Shown: positions 1-12,045 of the stretch, one piece after another | Numbering within the stretch: the first letter of the stretch is position 1 | How the letters are laid out: each line of letters starts with the position of its first letter | DNA from: Plasmodium malariae | Lineage: Eukaryota; Apicomplexa; Aconoidasida; Haemosporida; Plasmodiidae | Assembly: GCF_900090045.1 (NCBI RefSeq) | Contig: NC_041786.1 | Span: 1,668,501 to 1,732,500, forward strand | Direction: 5' to 3' | Length of the DNA: 64,000 nt | Translations under genes and position numbers: made by a program | Notes under the pieces: model-generated | What the model saw: only the letters and a program-made list of their open reading frames with translations | Database searches by the model: none | Told to the model about the DNA's origin: nothing

Positions 1-627
1 TTTCATAGATAAATAACCGTGTGAACATTTTTTTTGATGCGTAAAATAAATGCCCTTCGATTTCGTAGTACTGAAAATGGAAAGAAATAGAAATACGTTC
101 GTATCTATATGTATGCATATATACACATGTGCACACGCAAAGAAATAAAGACGCAAAAAAGAAAACCCGCACACATATATACACGTGAATCAGCCTGCAT
201 ACACAAATAATTTAGATGTAAGTCCTTTTTTTATCATTTGAATTATAAAGTAATGAAGCATCACTTGAACTTTTCCTTCTCCTTTTCCTACCTTTGTGTC
301 TGTGTCCTTATCATAAAATATTTCAAATTTAAAAGTTGATTTACTTTGCCAAACGTATACTAAAGCGGATAAAATTATCCCTGCAAAAACCCCAGTTGGA
401 ACGCTCACGAAAACCTACAAAGATGGAAAAAATGGGGGGGGGAGGGGTTGAACATATGTGTACATAGGGATGAGTACATACAAATATTTTCATACTCGCG
501 CATATATTTCTATTGGAAACATCAATAATTAAGGGACTATTAAGTATATACATGCATACAGTTTATACATGTCATATAGTTCATATAGATCATTCGGTGT
601 GTATGTTTTACACTTCTCACACTTTTC

Positions 628-663
<36 letters not shown>

Positions 664-1543
664 TATTACACATAAGACAGTGACAAGGACAATGATAAAG
701 GCATCCCATCTTGATATTTTTCTGCTCATGCATGGGTGGCAGTTTCTTATGTACGCAGGGCAGAAGGTAAAGAAAACAATAGGAATGGAAAACCATTTGA
801 AACAATGTAAAAAAACAGTAATCATTATTCCACATAAAAAAGATAAAGGAATATAATTCAACAAAGAATAACCAAAAAGTAGTATGCCATATATTAATAT
901 TGCTGCTACTACTCCGCTCTCCTTACCTCTAGCTCCATTTCTATAATTTAAAACTGATAAACCTAACAAACTACTACCACCTACAGCACTTCCTAACGTA
1001 GCTAAAATATTACCAATAAAAAGAGAAAAAATAGTTTCATTTGTATCACAATCCGCTCCACCCATATCTTTTATTACTTCACTAACCATTAACACTTCAA
1101 CTAGTAACACTACAAACATATTTACTATTTGTTTAATTAAATCCATATCAAAAACAACTTTCGAAAAATTTAAATCCTTATTAGTGAATAAAAAAGTCGG
1201 CTTCGCTTTGTCCGATGTAAAGGAAAACATATCACCCACTGTAAATGATTTGACATCTTTAAAGGAATCAAAATTGTGTAAAATTTTTCGAAGAATGACG
1301 AACTCCACAAATATCGTAACTGCTATAGCTATTAGTGTCGATGGGATCTTGTGCCCTACCTACAAAAAAGAAAGATATGGAGATTATAGTACAGCAAATA
1401 AAACGCAGTGTTAGAATCTGGTAATTATAAACGTACAAAGGGATTCATACACTAAACATTTCTATCCTTTAACTCATTATATTAACACAAGGAGCATGCT
1501 GCTTTTACTATACAACATAGTTGCTCATCTGCTAACACTATCA

Positions 1544-1597
<54 letters not shown>

Positions 1598-2620
1598 ATA
1601 ATGAAGAAGCACTCTTTTTATGCATTGTGAATAATACAAAAAAAAAGAAAAAGAAAAACATTTTTAATATAGTAATGTTCATATTGTCATGTTCAAACTA
1701 ATTTTATTTGGAGAGGGTCTTATTACGAAAGGCATACACACATTTATATATATATATTCTCAATAACACGTTCATGTAATGCATATACACATATATGAAC
1801 ATATACACATATATGAACATATACACATATGCACATATGGTCAGGGGTAAATAAAGCCTACCTTGGGTATCTTTTTCCAAAGCTCCACTATGATAACAAC
1901 AAGAGTACAGATAATGAGAAAAAAAAGTAAATAATATCCCCTAATATATTCATGTGTGAAAGGGTCTTTTAGGGTATGTAACTGGGCCCTTAAAAAAATA
2001 ATCGAAAGGCCATTACAGTACCCAATAAAAACAGGGGTAGGAATTAACTGAATTAAAGCAGACATATGAAATAAGGAAAAGAAGAATAAAATAATTGAAC
2101 AAATTAGTATACACACATATAACCGTTCTATTCCATCCGGTAAAAGTTCAGGATTGGCATTTTCTTCTAAATATTTTGAACATACAGATGCAAATGCACC
2201 AGTTACACCATGAATAACCCCTGGAGATCCTCCAAAAATCGATGTGATTAAACATAAAAAAGATGCTCCTTGTAATCCAAGATATGGAGGTATTTTAGCT
2301 ATCATTGAAAAAGATATCATTTCTGGTAACATAGTTAAACATAATATACATCCACATAATATTTCATTTATATAATATTTTGATGATTCTTTTGGTGTAT
2401 TTGTAAACCCCCAGCCCCATTTTATTCCATCTGTCATAGACTTAAAAGCTTTTGGCCATCCTATTCTTGCTGGTAAACATACCTTTATATCATTATCATA
2501 TAAATCATCATGATATATTTGTGTTCTTTCTGATGATTCATCTAATTTACTAAAATCTACTGGCCTTTCTGTTGTTTCATTTGTTGCTATTTTATCACTA
2601 TCTTTTATATTTTCAGACAT
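1..2620 (-). CDS. SulP/SLC26-type inorganic anion transporter, 5' part (cut by window start)
   Basis: This is a multi-pass membrane anion transporter. The exons I read on the minus strand are 2620-1862, 1359-670, 414-292 and 70-1. The first three end in phase 0, and the gene runs off the window after 547 visible residues. The N-terminal ~75 residues are soluble and acidic. They are followed by the SulP core: a segment with MLPEMISFSMIAKIPPYLGL resembles the family's early helices, and GGSPGVIHGVTGAF fits the family's conserved glycine-rich stretch. Exon 3 holds the last core helix (VSVPTGVFAGIILSALVYV), and exon 4 starts the cytoplasmic STAS domain (EGHLFYASKKMF). The start is the first ATG of the open frame, preceded by a T/A-rich leader. 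At the exon 2 acceptor two AGs lie in tandem (GTAGGTAG), so one Val codon could be kept or dropped. The anion carried cannot be read from the sequence. The family is secure. Confidence 0.9.
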
Positions 2621-3071
2621 TTTTTTTTTTTTTTCCTTCCCTAGAAATTTTCTTTTTTAGCTGTACTAATTTTTGACGAGTTCATCAAATGGTCGCAGTT
2701 TTATACGTGTAATAATAGGTGCACACGCATATATATGAGTTTACATACATCTATATGTATATACATATATATATGCATGTATATATATATATATATTTAT
2801 TTATATATGTATGTATGCATATGCAAATATACATTTTTGATGTTTACAATATAGCCATATGCACATCAACATGGTACATTTTCACGGTGTGCAATTCACG
2901 TATGTACTTTTTTACAATTTATAAGCAACAGCTTCTTGACTTTCTTTCACTTTGTAATTTTCCTTCATTGCTTGCTTTCTTTATGTTTATCTACCTCTAA
3001 ACATCCAATGTGTTAGCTTCTTTGGCTCTTATTGGATTAATTTTCTTTCCACTTATTTGGATAATTACTTT

Positions 3072-3215
3072 GTTAATTATTCTGCTAGTCAAAATGTTAA
3101 TTATTCTGCTAGTCAAATTGTTAATTATTCTGCTAGTCAAATTGTTAATTATTCTGCTAGTCAAATTGTTAATTATTCTGCTAATCAAACAGTTAATTAT
3201 TCTGCTAATTAATTT
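3072..3215. repeat. 24-bp tandem repeat, 6 copies
   Basis: The unit gttaattattctgctagtcaa plus attt/aatt recurs six times. Its length is a multiple of three and it contains no stop in one plus frame, so it produces a spurious hydrophobic open frame (LIILLVKL repeated) at about 3010-3285. Confidence 0.9.
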
Positions 3216-3333
3216 ATTAAGTATGTCGCTAATAGCACTAATAATTTCTTTGATTATTTTTCTATATCAAAAAATTTTTAGCTAACTTCTTTTTTGCTTA
3301 ATATTTCACTTTCTCTACTTTTTTTATCTTTTC

Positions 3334-3378
3334 TTTTCACAGAGGTAAAAAATTTATTCCTTTTTTACCCTGTGAAAA
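3334..3378. other. Strong hairpin, 18-bp stem
   Basis: The left arm at 3334-3352 (TTTTCACAGAGGTAAAAAA) pairs with the right arm at 3361-3378 (TTTTTTACCCTGTGAAAA). Pairing is perfect except for one bulged purine on the left arm, and the loop has 8 bases. The mixed-base CACAG/CTGTG segment makes it more than a chance A/T palindrome. Confidence 0.6.
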
Positions 3379-3506
3379 TTAATACACTGTAATATTTCAT
3401 CTAAGGTTATCCAAGAAAAAATAAATGAATATTCAAAATCATGAAAAAAAAAAAAAAAAGTAATGAGTATCTGATCTTCATTTATTCGGTAAAGGTATTA
3501 TTATCG

Positions 3507-3537
3507 GCGTACAAAAAACAGTATGTTTTTTGTAGGC
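3507..3537. other. Second hairpin, 10-bp stem plus GC extension
   Basis: TACAAAAAAC (3510-3519) pairs with GTTTTTTGTA (3525-3534) over a 5-base loop. Beyond one mismatch, the flanking 3507-3508 and 3536-3537 also pair (GC/GC). It lies about 130 bp from the first hairpin. Confidence 0.5.
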
Positions 3538-3861
3538 TAAAAACTAAATTATTTCTCGTCAAATTATTAAGGCCTTAAAATAAGGAAAGAATGCGTATAC
3601 AAGATAACATATATAAATATATACACAATACATATATGTATATATATATATATATAAAATTGGTAATATAGAGATATATATGTATATTCATCTCATGCGG
3701 AAAGAGGAATTTTTCTTAGGTATTAAATATCGATGATGTTAAAAATGTAAGAAAAAATCAATTCTTTTACAATGAAAAAAATGAAATAAACTCAAGCTGT
3801 GTACACTTTTAAGCGGTAGAAAGGTGAAACACAAAAAATATCATATGCAAGATGTTTGTAC

Positions 3862-3892
<31 letters not shown>

Positions 3893-4446
3893 TTATGTTT
3901 ATGCTTAAGTGTACGTAGTTTGTAAAAGGAATAGTAGCTCTCTACAATATAAATAGCTTTTTTTTTCTTCGAAAGAAAAACGAAAAAAAAAAATTGTTTA
4001 GCATATAGCACATATACATATATTACACCAAAATTTATTTAAAACATTTTCCTTTTTTTAAGATTTATTCATAAAATCTCTACATATTTACCAAAAATGT
4101 TAAATGAAAAAAAAAGAAAATAGAAAAAGGAATAAAGAAAAAATAAAAAAGAAGAAAAAGACATATTCATGTTTTTCATTATTTTCTTATTTGTTTAAAA
4201 GAATGTTTTAAAATTGTAATATAACCATAAATTTCCCATAATTTTTTTTCACATTTTTACTTAAAATTTTTTTTCTAATAATTTTGTGGGTTTATATTTT
4301 ATGAATATTGTTTTAATTTAAAATTAATACAGCGTTTAAGAATTCACATTTCATACATTTTTTAATGTGTATTTTTTAAAATATTCCTTACACATAATTT
4401 ATCATCAGTTCTTTGTTTTATTCCTCTATTCATTTTCTACATATTT

Positions 4447-4542
4447 TATATTTATTTTACTCACAATCTTTATATTTATTTTACTTACAATCTTTATATT
4501 TATTTTACTTACAATCTTTATATTTATTTTACTTACAATCTT
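4447..4542. repeat. 24-bp tandem repeat, 4 copies
   Basis: Four head-to-tail copies of a 24-base unit (tatatttattttacttaca plus atctt, one copy with C for T). It is open in several plus frames only because the unit length is a multiple of three. Confidence 0.85.
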
Positions 4543-7500
4543 TTTTTTTTTTCTTTTTTTGCATGTTTCTTGATAAAAATAGTGCACAGGAAAATGAGAT
4601 GAACCTCTGATTTTAATTTTTTCTTGTTCGTATTTTTTAGCAAATTTTGAGATTTGAAAAATTTCAATAAATATTCGATTTTTGTCAAATTTGTATGAGA
4701 AAGAATTATGTACAAGTATAAAATTTATCCCTATATAAAAAACGTAGCTTTTCTTTTCATTTTAATAATTTGTAAAGATAATAAGTTGACCTTTTTTTTT
4801 TTTTTCCTTATAGATATTTAAAAAAAAAAAAAAAAAAAAAAAAGAGAGAAATATATATTTGCTGATACCATTTAAGGAAATTATTTTTCTCCTTCGGAAT
4901 AAAATTTAATCCCTTTATCAAATTTGTGTTAATTAAATAAGAAAAATAGGAAAGTAATACTTTTATATTTTTTTAATGTTCTCTTTTTTTTATTTTTCCA
5001 GGGGCATAAAATAATGGCATTATGGAATACCATTTTATTTATTTTTTTCAAGCCTCTCTTTTTTTATATAGCTCATTTAAAAAAATGTGTATACACATAC
5101 AGACGACATAACATATGGATATATGTTTTATACATTGCTGTATAAACGTATATTAATGATAAAAAGTATATCCCCCCCCTCTACACTTAAAAATGTTTTA
5201 TTAATAAACCAGAAAAAAGTTTTTAATACGCAATTGTTGATATATATATATAAATAGTCGTATGTGTAATATTCCTATTTTTATACAGTATAATCAATAT
5301 ATGAATAAGCTAGCGTAAAAACATATAAATATTTTATAATAAAATATATATGTTATCAACTATTAATTTAATATTGTAAATTTGATCACGTTAAATTATT
5401 ACAAAGTGTGTGAAAAAAAGAAAAAATTTATCAAAAATTTATGTTTAATTATAAAATATACCAACATTAATTGGGCATTATAATTTGAAATATATTTAAA
5501 AAAGAGCAAATTTGAGAAATATAAAACAAAGTTGAAAATCATTTTTCTTGTATAATATTTTATAATAAAAAAAAAAAAAAAAAAATTTAGGACGTTTTAA
5601 TTTTCCATATAAAATATAAGAAAAAGAATACAGTAAAATAATATGGTGAACGACAAATACTTATAACCGTTAAAAATAAAACGAATATCTAATTTTAGAT
5701 AATAAGTATGTAGTACCTAAATAAAATTATTGTGAGTTTCCTTTTTTTTTTTTTTTGACTCAAGTTCCAGTATTTCATATTTTAACGTCAAAAATTTTTT
5801 TATTATAAAAGTTATATTTTTTGAATTTTTACTATTTTTAAAAGGATGGTATTCGAAAAAAAATTTTTTTTTCGTTTCTAAATAATTTCAATATTATTCA
5901 CCATTTGATTTACTCAAATTAAAGCAAAAAGTAATACATATTTTTCCTGTGTTTTCTTTTTTTCATATATACGAAAATAAAAATGGGAGAAGTCATAAAT
6001 TAGCATGTTTTACGAATGCGTATGATATATTATAAATAATTTTTTTTTTCTTTTTCATAGGTATATACACCTTTTTTAAATAAAAAAGGATATAAATGAA
6101 GATAAATAAATGTATATATATTTATATATATATATACGTACAGGTCTGTTCGTAGTTTATATCTATTTATATGCATAAACGAATAGCCACCCCGTTGGTC
6201 ATAATATTTTATGCTTACATAAAAAGTGTTATTACATGGTGAAAATATACCTTTTATATTTTCTATATCACCGTTAAGCAATTTACCATAAATTTTGTTA
6301 TATAACTAATATTAAAAAACTTATGTTTTTTTTCATATTAACATTATTACAGCTGTTACAACAACGTGTTATATTATAACTTTATATACACGCATATACT
6401 TATATATATATTATACATATATATGTATAAAAATATGTGCATATGCGAAAAATTCAATTTAAAATTGAATAAACGCAATTAATTTTTTTATGAAATTTGT
6501 TCATGGCGTTGATTTAAAGGTTAATTAAAAGGAATGGATTTTACTACTACTTATTTTAATCACACGAGAAAAAAAAAGATCATAAAAACTGTTTCTACAA
6601 CGGTTATAAATTTTGTTTCACTATAAAGAATAGGGAAAAAGCCTGTAATATAAATGTATTATATTAATGAATAAAAAAAAGAAAAAATTTTATAAAACGC
6701 TATTTTATAACAAAAAACAGCAAATTTTTACAAATAAATATAAAATGGTTTACCTGACATTATGTAACAATAGTACTTATATAATTAAGTAAATATAAAG
6801 AGAACGTAAATTTAAAAATAAACATTGTTAGCAGTGAAATTACATTACAAGAACTTCGGAAACGTGTTCACTAAATTCACTAATGCAGCGAAAAATTGAA
6901 CTCTGTGCTAAATAGTTATATTTCAAAAAACAAAAAAAGGCAACAGTGTTCAATTGAACTCTTAATGAATAAACACATATATATAATAATATGCAGTAAA
7001 TATATAAAGTTAATACACTTGTTATTGTACGTTTATATATATATTTATAAATACACAATATTTATCGAGTTCACATTTTTTTTAAGCACATATATATATG
7101 CATATAATTATTGTCCTTATTTAACATTACTTTTTCACTTAAAATAAATAACTGTGTTTTAATATAATATTGCTATTTCATTTAAGTAACAATATATTGC
7201 TACATTTACAATTATGTGTTATATCTATTGCACTTACTTTTGCATGCAATTAAAGTTTAACTTAAATAATAGGCAACAAAAAGAAAGGGGGTGTATGCAT
7301 GTTTATAATATATAGTACTACTTTTTACATATTATAGGATGAAGTTATATTAAATCTATATATATTCAGGAACGCTCTGTTTTTTTTTTTTGTGTCAGGT
7401 TTTCATTTAATTTTTCTAAGAGAACAAAATAAAAAATTTTCTTTGGTTGTTTGGGCAAGCAGTGTGAATTAAGCATTTATTATATATCTATATAAATTTA

Positions 7501-8629
7501 TAATTATACATTTAAGAACTTTTTATTTTTTCATATATGAATTTATTAGAAAGCTTTAATAAAATCAAAAAAAAAAAAAAAAAAAAAAAAAACTGTGTTA
7601 ACAGATTGGCTGTGTTAATTTTAACAATAATATATAAGATTAATTTATATTTGTATAATTTATAAAATTTTTTAAATATTCGTTTGTGACAAAAAAATAT
7701 ATTTTTATGTATAATCACATATCTGTTATTTTATAAGAGTTACATTTTTAAATAAATAAAAAAAAAACTTCATATAAATATAAAAAAATTATCATAATGA
7801 ATAAGTTTTACTTACTAAGAAGTTAACACATATTTTACCAAGTACATAATTTTGTAAAAGTTTTATATATACTTTATTAAATACATCATATTTATACAAA
7901 TAAGTTCGTTTTGATTGGTTCTATACATATATATATGAGTTTATCACACTTATAAACTATATGTTTTTTTAAAATATATATACTTATGCCATTATTTAAC
8001 CCCCCTCCCCTTTTGTTACATTTTATTTTTTGTACAATCAGAGAAGGAATAAGAATGTTTTTTTTCTTTTTTTTTTTTTGCTCTATTTCGAAAAAATAAA
8101 TAAAAAAGAAGAAATTGTTTATTTATCGAACCTTTTTTTTTAATAAAATTTTTTTATTTTTGACTCTTTTTTAGTTAAATATTACACCCTATTTGATTTT
8201 AATTTTTTTACATTTCTTTTAGTACAGTTACTTTAAAGATTTATTTATATTTAAATCCCATATTTAAATAAATTAAAAATTTATAATTTTTTCATTGAGG
8301 TCTTTTTATATTAAAATAAAGATATATGTACATGTATATAAATACATTTGTATATATATATATGAATTTATATCCTTACACATATATATTTAATTTCGTA
8401 AACATTATTAATTTATATACATCATATACATTTATACACATACATTATACATTCTCACTGTATAGATATATATGTAAACTTAAATTTTTTAGTACTGTTT
8501 TGAATTTTATTTAATTTTTATAAAATTGGTATATGTGATATACAGATATATATCACAAGATTATATCATGCATAAAAAAATAAGTTCTTACACATTATAC
8601 ATTATTATTTAATTTTTCTTTTATTAAAA

Positions 8630-9618
8630 ATGAAAATAAGCTGCTTTTTATCTTTTTTTTTGTTTTTCGTAATATACAAAAACACTACTAATGTAGTGTA
8701 CTGTGGTGGTTATGGTGATTTGGCCGCAACAAGCGCCTTGACAACTATCGTTAAAGACCCAATTAGGTAAGAAAGGAACATGACAAAAAAAGAATTTGTA
8801 TCAATGTTCTTTGTGATGTATTATAAATTTATATATATAAATATGTATATTTAGAACTGGTTAATGAACAAGCAGTTGTTGTTAGTGGTAAAACGTATTC
8901 TTTGTGTGCTTACATTTGTGCAAGTTATTTCTTTGTTTTTATTTTGTTTTAATATAAAAATAATATATGTTAGAATGATAACTTATTTTATAATTTTTAT
9001 TGATATCTATTTTTATTTTTGTTATATTTGCAATGATTGCTATGTTTTCCATGTTTGCCATTTTTGCTATTTTTTCAATTTTATTAACCTTTTTTTATAT
9101 CCTTGCTCTTTTTTTTCTTACTCACAGCTTAACCATAAAAGATCTGTATGAACACGGAGTTAAGGACCCAGTAACAAAACTTATTCATAAACTTAAAAAA
9201 GTAGTGCGTTATAGAAAAGTTTTAAGGTGGTCACGTGTATGGTGGATATTACTAGTCAGAGAAATTGTAGGAGACAATGCTATTGAAAGGAAGACTGAAA
9301 AAGTAAGTTATTTTAAATATATATTTTATCAACCAGTTTTGTGCATAATTTATTGAATATATATATATATATATATTTATGTTTTTGGTGTGTGTGGCAT
9401 ATTTTTGCATCCTCCTCCTATGTTATTAATTTTTTTTGCAATTTTACACTTGCAAAAAAGAAAGAAAAATTATGCATTAATTTGTTTTACATATATGTAT
9501 TTATAGTGCACATATTAAAGATCAAAACTTTCAGTTTTATGAATACTATTTTTTTTTTTTTCCATGCTTCAATATTATATCAAATTATTACCCTTTACAC
9601 ATTTTATGAACTGTTCAT

Positions 9619-9654
<36 letters not shown>

Positions 9655-10197
9655 CAGGCATTAAGAGAAATATGGGACCAATGTACAATAGCAGTTTACA
9701 ACAACACTCTGTATTCCATTGAATCAAAGCCTTTATTATTTTTGCACGGAATATTGAATGAATGTAAAAATAACTTCTCGACAAAATTAAGACAAGATCC
9801 AGGTTTAATTGTAGCAAAAATAGATCAAATATTAAAATCACAAATATACAGATTCTGGGTGTCAGAGCCATATTTGAAAATAGGAAGATCAAACACATTT
9901 TACACACGTATAACACCAGAGATGGTTCCACCCTTACCTAAAGAATGCACTTTGAAACATTTATCATCTTATATGGAGGAGAAATTAAAAACTATGGAGT
10001 CAAAGAAGAATATTGAATCGGGTAAATATGAATTTGATGTAGCATCCTCAAATAAATCAACGAATGATACAGAAGTTACTGGAGAAGATGACCAGAATGA
10101 TGATGATGAAGATGATACTTTTGATGAAGAAACATTTAAAGATGATATATTTAATTCTAAGAAAACTGATGAAAAAAAACCAAAAGATAAGATATGA
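8630..10197 (+). CDS. EXP2: Exported protein 2 (EXP2), PTEX membrane pore
   Basis: EXP2 forms the heptameric channel in the parasitophorous vacuole membrane. It serves as the nutrient pore and, with HSP101 and PTEX150, as the protein-export translocon. Exons 8630-8766, 9128-9302 and 9658-10197 join in phase (donors GTAAGA and GTAAGT, acceptors CACAG and AACAG) to give 283 residues, close to the family length. A signal peptide covers residues 1 to ~24. The amphipathic pore helix follows (GGYGDLAATSALTTIVKDP). The assembly strand/body carries RWSRVWWILLVREIVGD. Cys113 and Cys140 sit where the known family disulphide lies. The tail is Asp/Glu-rich and ends in a basic KKPKDKI. Poly(T) tracts precede both acceptors. 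The identification is essentially certain. It is Plasmodium-specific in this form and fixes the genus. Confidence 0.97.
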
Positions 10198-10649
10198 AGT
10201 GGATAGAGGAAACTGATATTGCCATTTATAGGCAAAAATTTATGAAAATGAAACCATTGGAAGAATTTATATATATACATGTATACGACTTTAATTAATG
10301 AAAAATATGTGTAACAGAAAGATTAAAAGGAAATAAGAAATAATAAATTTTAATGTGTATCCTTTTTTATGTGTTGTATTATGGATGATACATAGTATTC
10401 TTACCACAAAGAATTTCAACATATAGAAATACCCATAGAAAAGATTCCATTTAAAAATATATACTCCATTAAACGATGGTTAATCAAATAAAAAAAAATT
10501 TTGCACAAAAAAAAAGGTATTTAATTATGATATGGTATACGTATTCGTAAATAACACAATTTATTATTAATGCAAGATGATATAAGAAAATTTTACCTTA
10601 ATGATATTTAAATTAAATGTTACCCGAAAAAAAAAAGAATTCATACATA

Positions 10650-10680
<31 letters not shown>

Positions 10681-11187
10681 ATATTGTATATATTTTAACT
10701 TTTAAAAGGATAATTTCATTTTCATATATTCACCATAACATTTCTTTCCTTGTCCACGTCCTAGCACACTTCCCTTGTTATATATATATGTATATATATT
10801 AATGCAATTTTACAAAAATTTTATTAATACGTTAATATTATTTTATCCATATTTATTAGTATTTTATTATTGCTAATTTATCATAATAGCTTTATTATAC
10901 ACTATTATATAGCATTAATATTATTTTATACTCGATTTTTTTTTTTTTTTTTATTTAAATGTATAGTTTTTCCTTTTTTTTTTTTTTCTATTATTCATTT
11001 TTTCGAATTGTATTACACACTCATTTATTTTCTTTTTGGTTTTTGTTAATATATATATATATATATATATATGCACATTGTAATTTTTTTTAGATTTAAG
11101 TTATGATTTTTTAATTTTTATTTTTTTATAGCATTTTTTTTTTTGGGGATTTTTTTAAAAGTAATAATTCTTACACTCACTTTTAAT

Positions 11188-11239
<52 letters not shown>

Positions 11240-12045
11240 GAACTGTTTTATTTTTAATCTTTTAAAAAGAAAATTTTGATATTTAGAAAATTCCGACTGT
11301 TAGAATGTTTTAGTTCTTTTTATTAGAATGAATTGAGATGGGATAATTCACCATATATATCATATATTAAAAATATAAAAATGTGGGCTAAAGAAGAGCA
11401 AGAAAAAAAAAAAAAAAAAAAAAAAAATTATTACGAAAAATGGGACTTAATAGTATTAAAGCCTATGTTAAAATATGTTTTGAATGATTACTCTAAAATA
11501 TATTTAATACTGTACAAGCAAACAATAATGGTAAAAAATGTTGTATTAATAATACTTGCATGCATATATGTTATGATGGAGCCAAAAAAGGAATAATGAA
11601 ATTTATAAAATTAAAAACAAACAGCATATTTAAGTTCATGCATAGCCTCTACAAAAATATAAAATGTCTTTCCAAAAATTTCGAATGATATTTCTCCCAC
11701 TATAATAATATAGTGACGAATTAAACAAAAAAAAAAAAAAAAAAAAAAAAATTAAATCGTTGAACATACTAAAGTGAAGATGGGAAGTGTAATTGGCAAA
11801 TACGAGTAAAATGAAAAATGACACGCGTTTTAAGTTAAAATTTTAAACTAGCTTATACTGAAAAAATAAGAATACGTAAATGTACGTATGTATGTAAACA
11901 CAAATGCATGTAGTACACATGTATGTAGGCATGTATGTACATATATATACATACAAACTTCATATTTCGAAGAATACTTCCTAGGTACAAGTGTACATGC
12001 ACATATAAGAGTGTACGTATTTGCCATTTTGTTTTTTTTGTTCAT
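10198..12045. other. Convergent gap between EXP2 and RCL1 (1.8 kb)
   Basis: This gap should hold both 3' UTRs. It contains long (TA)n tracts (about 11041-11071 and 11190-11237), poly(dT) and poly(dA) runs, and an open frame near 11333-11596 that has no ATG start at its beginning and crosses a poly(dA) run. I see no supportable gene. Confidence 0.6.

Larger units (their letters stand above)
2621..8629. other. Gene-free gap (6.0 kb) between SulP and EXP2
   Basis: This divergent gap must hold the promoters of SulP and EXP2. I find no convincing exon. The open frames are short, AT-driven or made of tandem repeats. It contains two 24-bp tandem repeats, many poly(dA)/poly(dT) runs, (TA)n tracts and two hairpins near 3.35 and 3.52 kb, listed separately. 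It is the longest gap in the window. Confidence 0.7.

Noticed and set aside
569..1308. ORFs on both strands crossing the SulP exon 2 / poly(dT) region
   Set aside because: They read through the intron poly(dA)/poly(dT) or are antisense to exon 2. The splice model explains the coding.
4367..4715. Overlapping Phe/Leu-rich ORFs
   Set aside because: Products of the 24-bp repeat and a poly(dT) run; no codon bias or homologous feel.
6030..7147. Several 60-85 codon frames in the SulP-EXP2 gap
   Set aside because: Tyr/Ile-rich frames over TATATA sequence, overlapping on both strands.
2621..8629. Centromere
   Set aside because: The gap has scattered GC-containing patches and no single extremely AT-rich repeat core of 2-3 kb as expected for a Plasmodium centromere.
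11333..11596. 87-codon plus frame
   Set aside because: Begins with a non-ATG codon, crosses a poly(dA) run and has no splice context; lies in a convergent 3' region.
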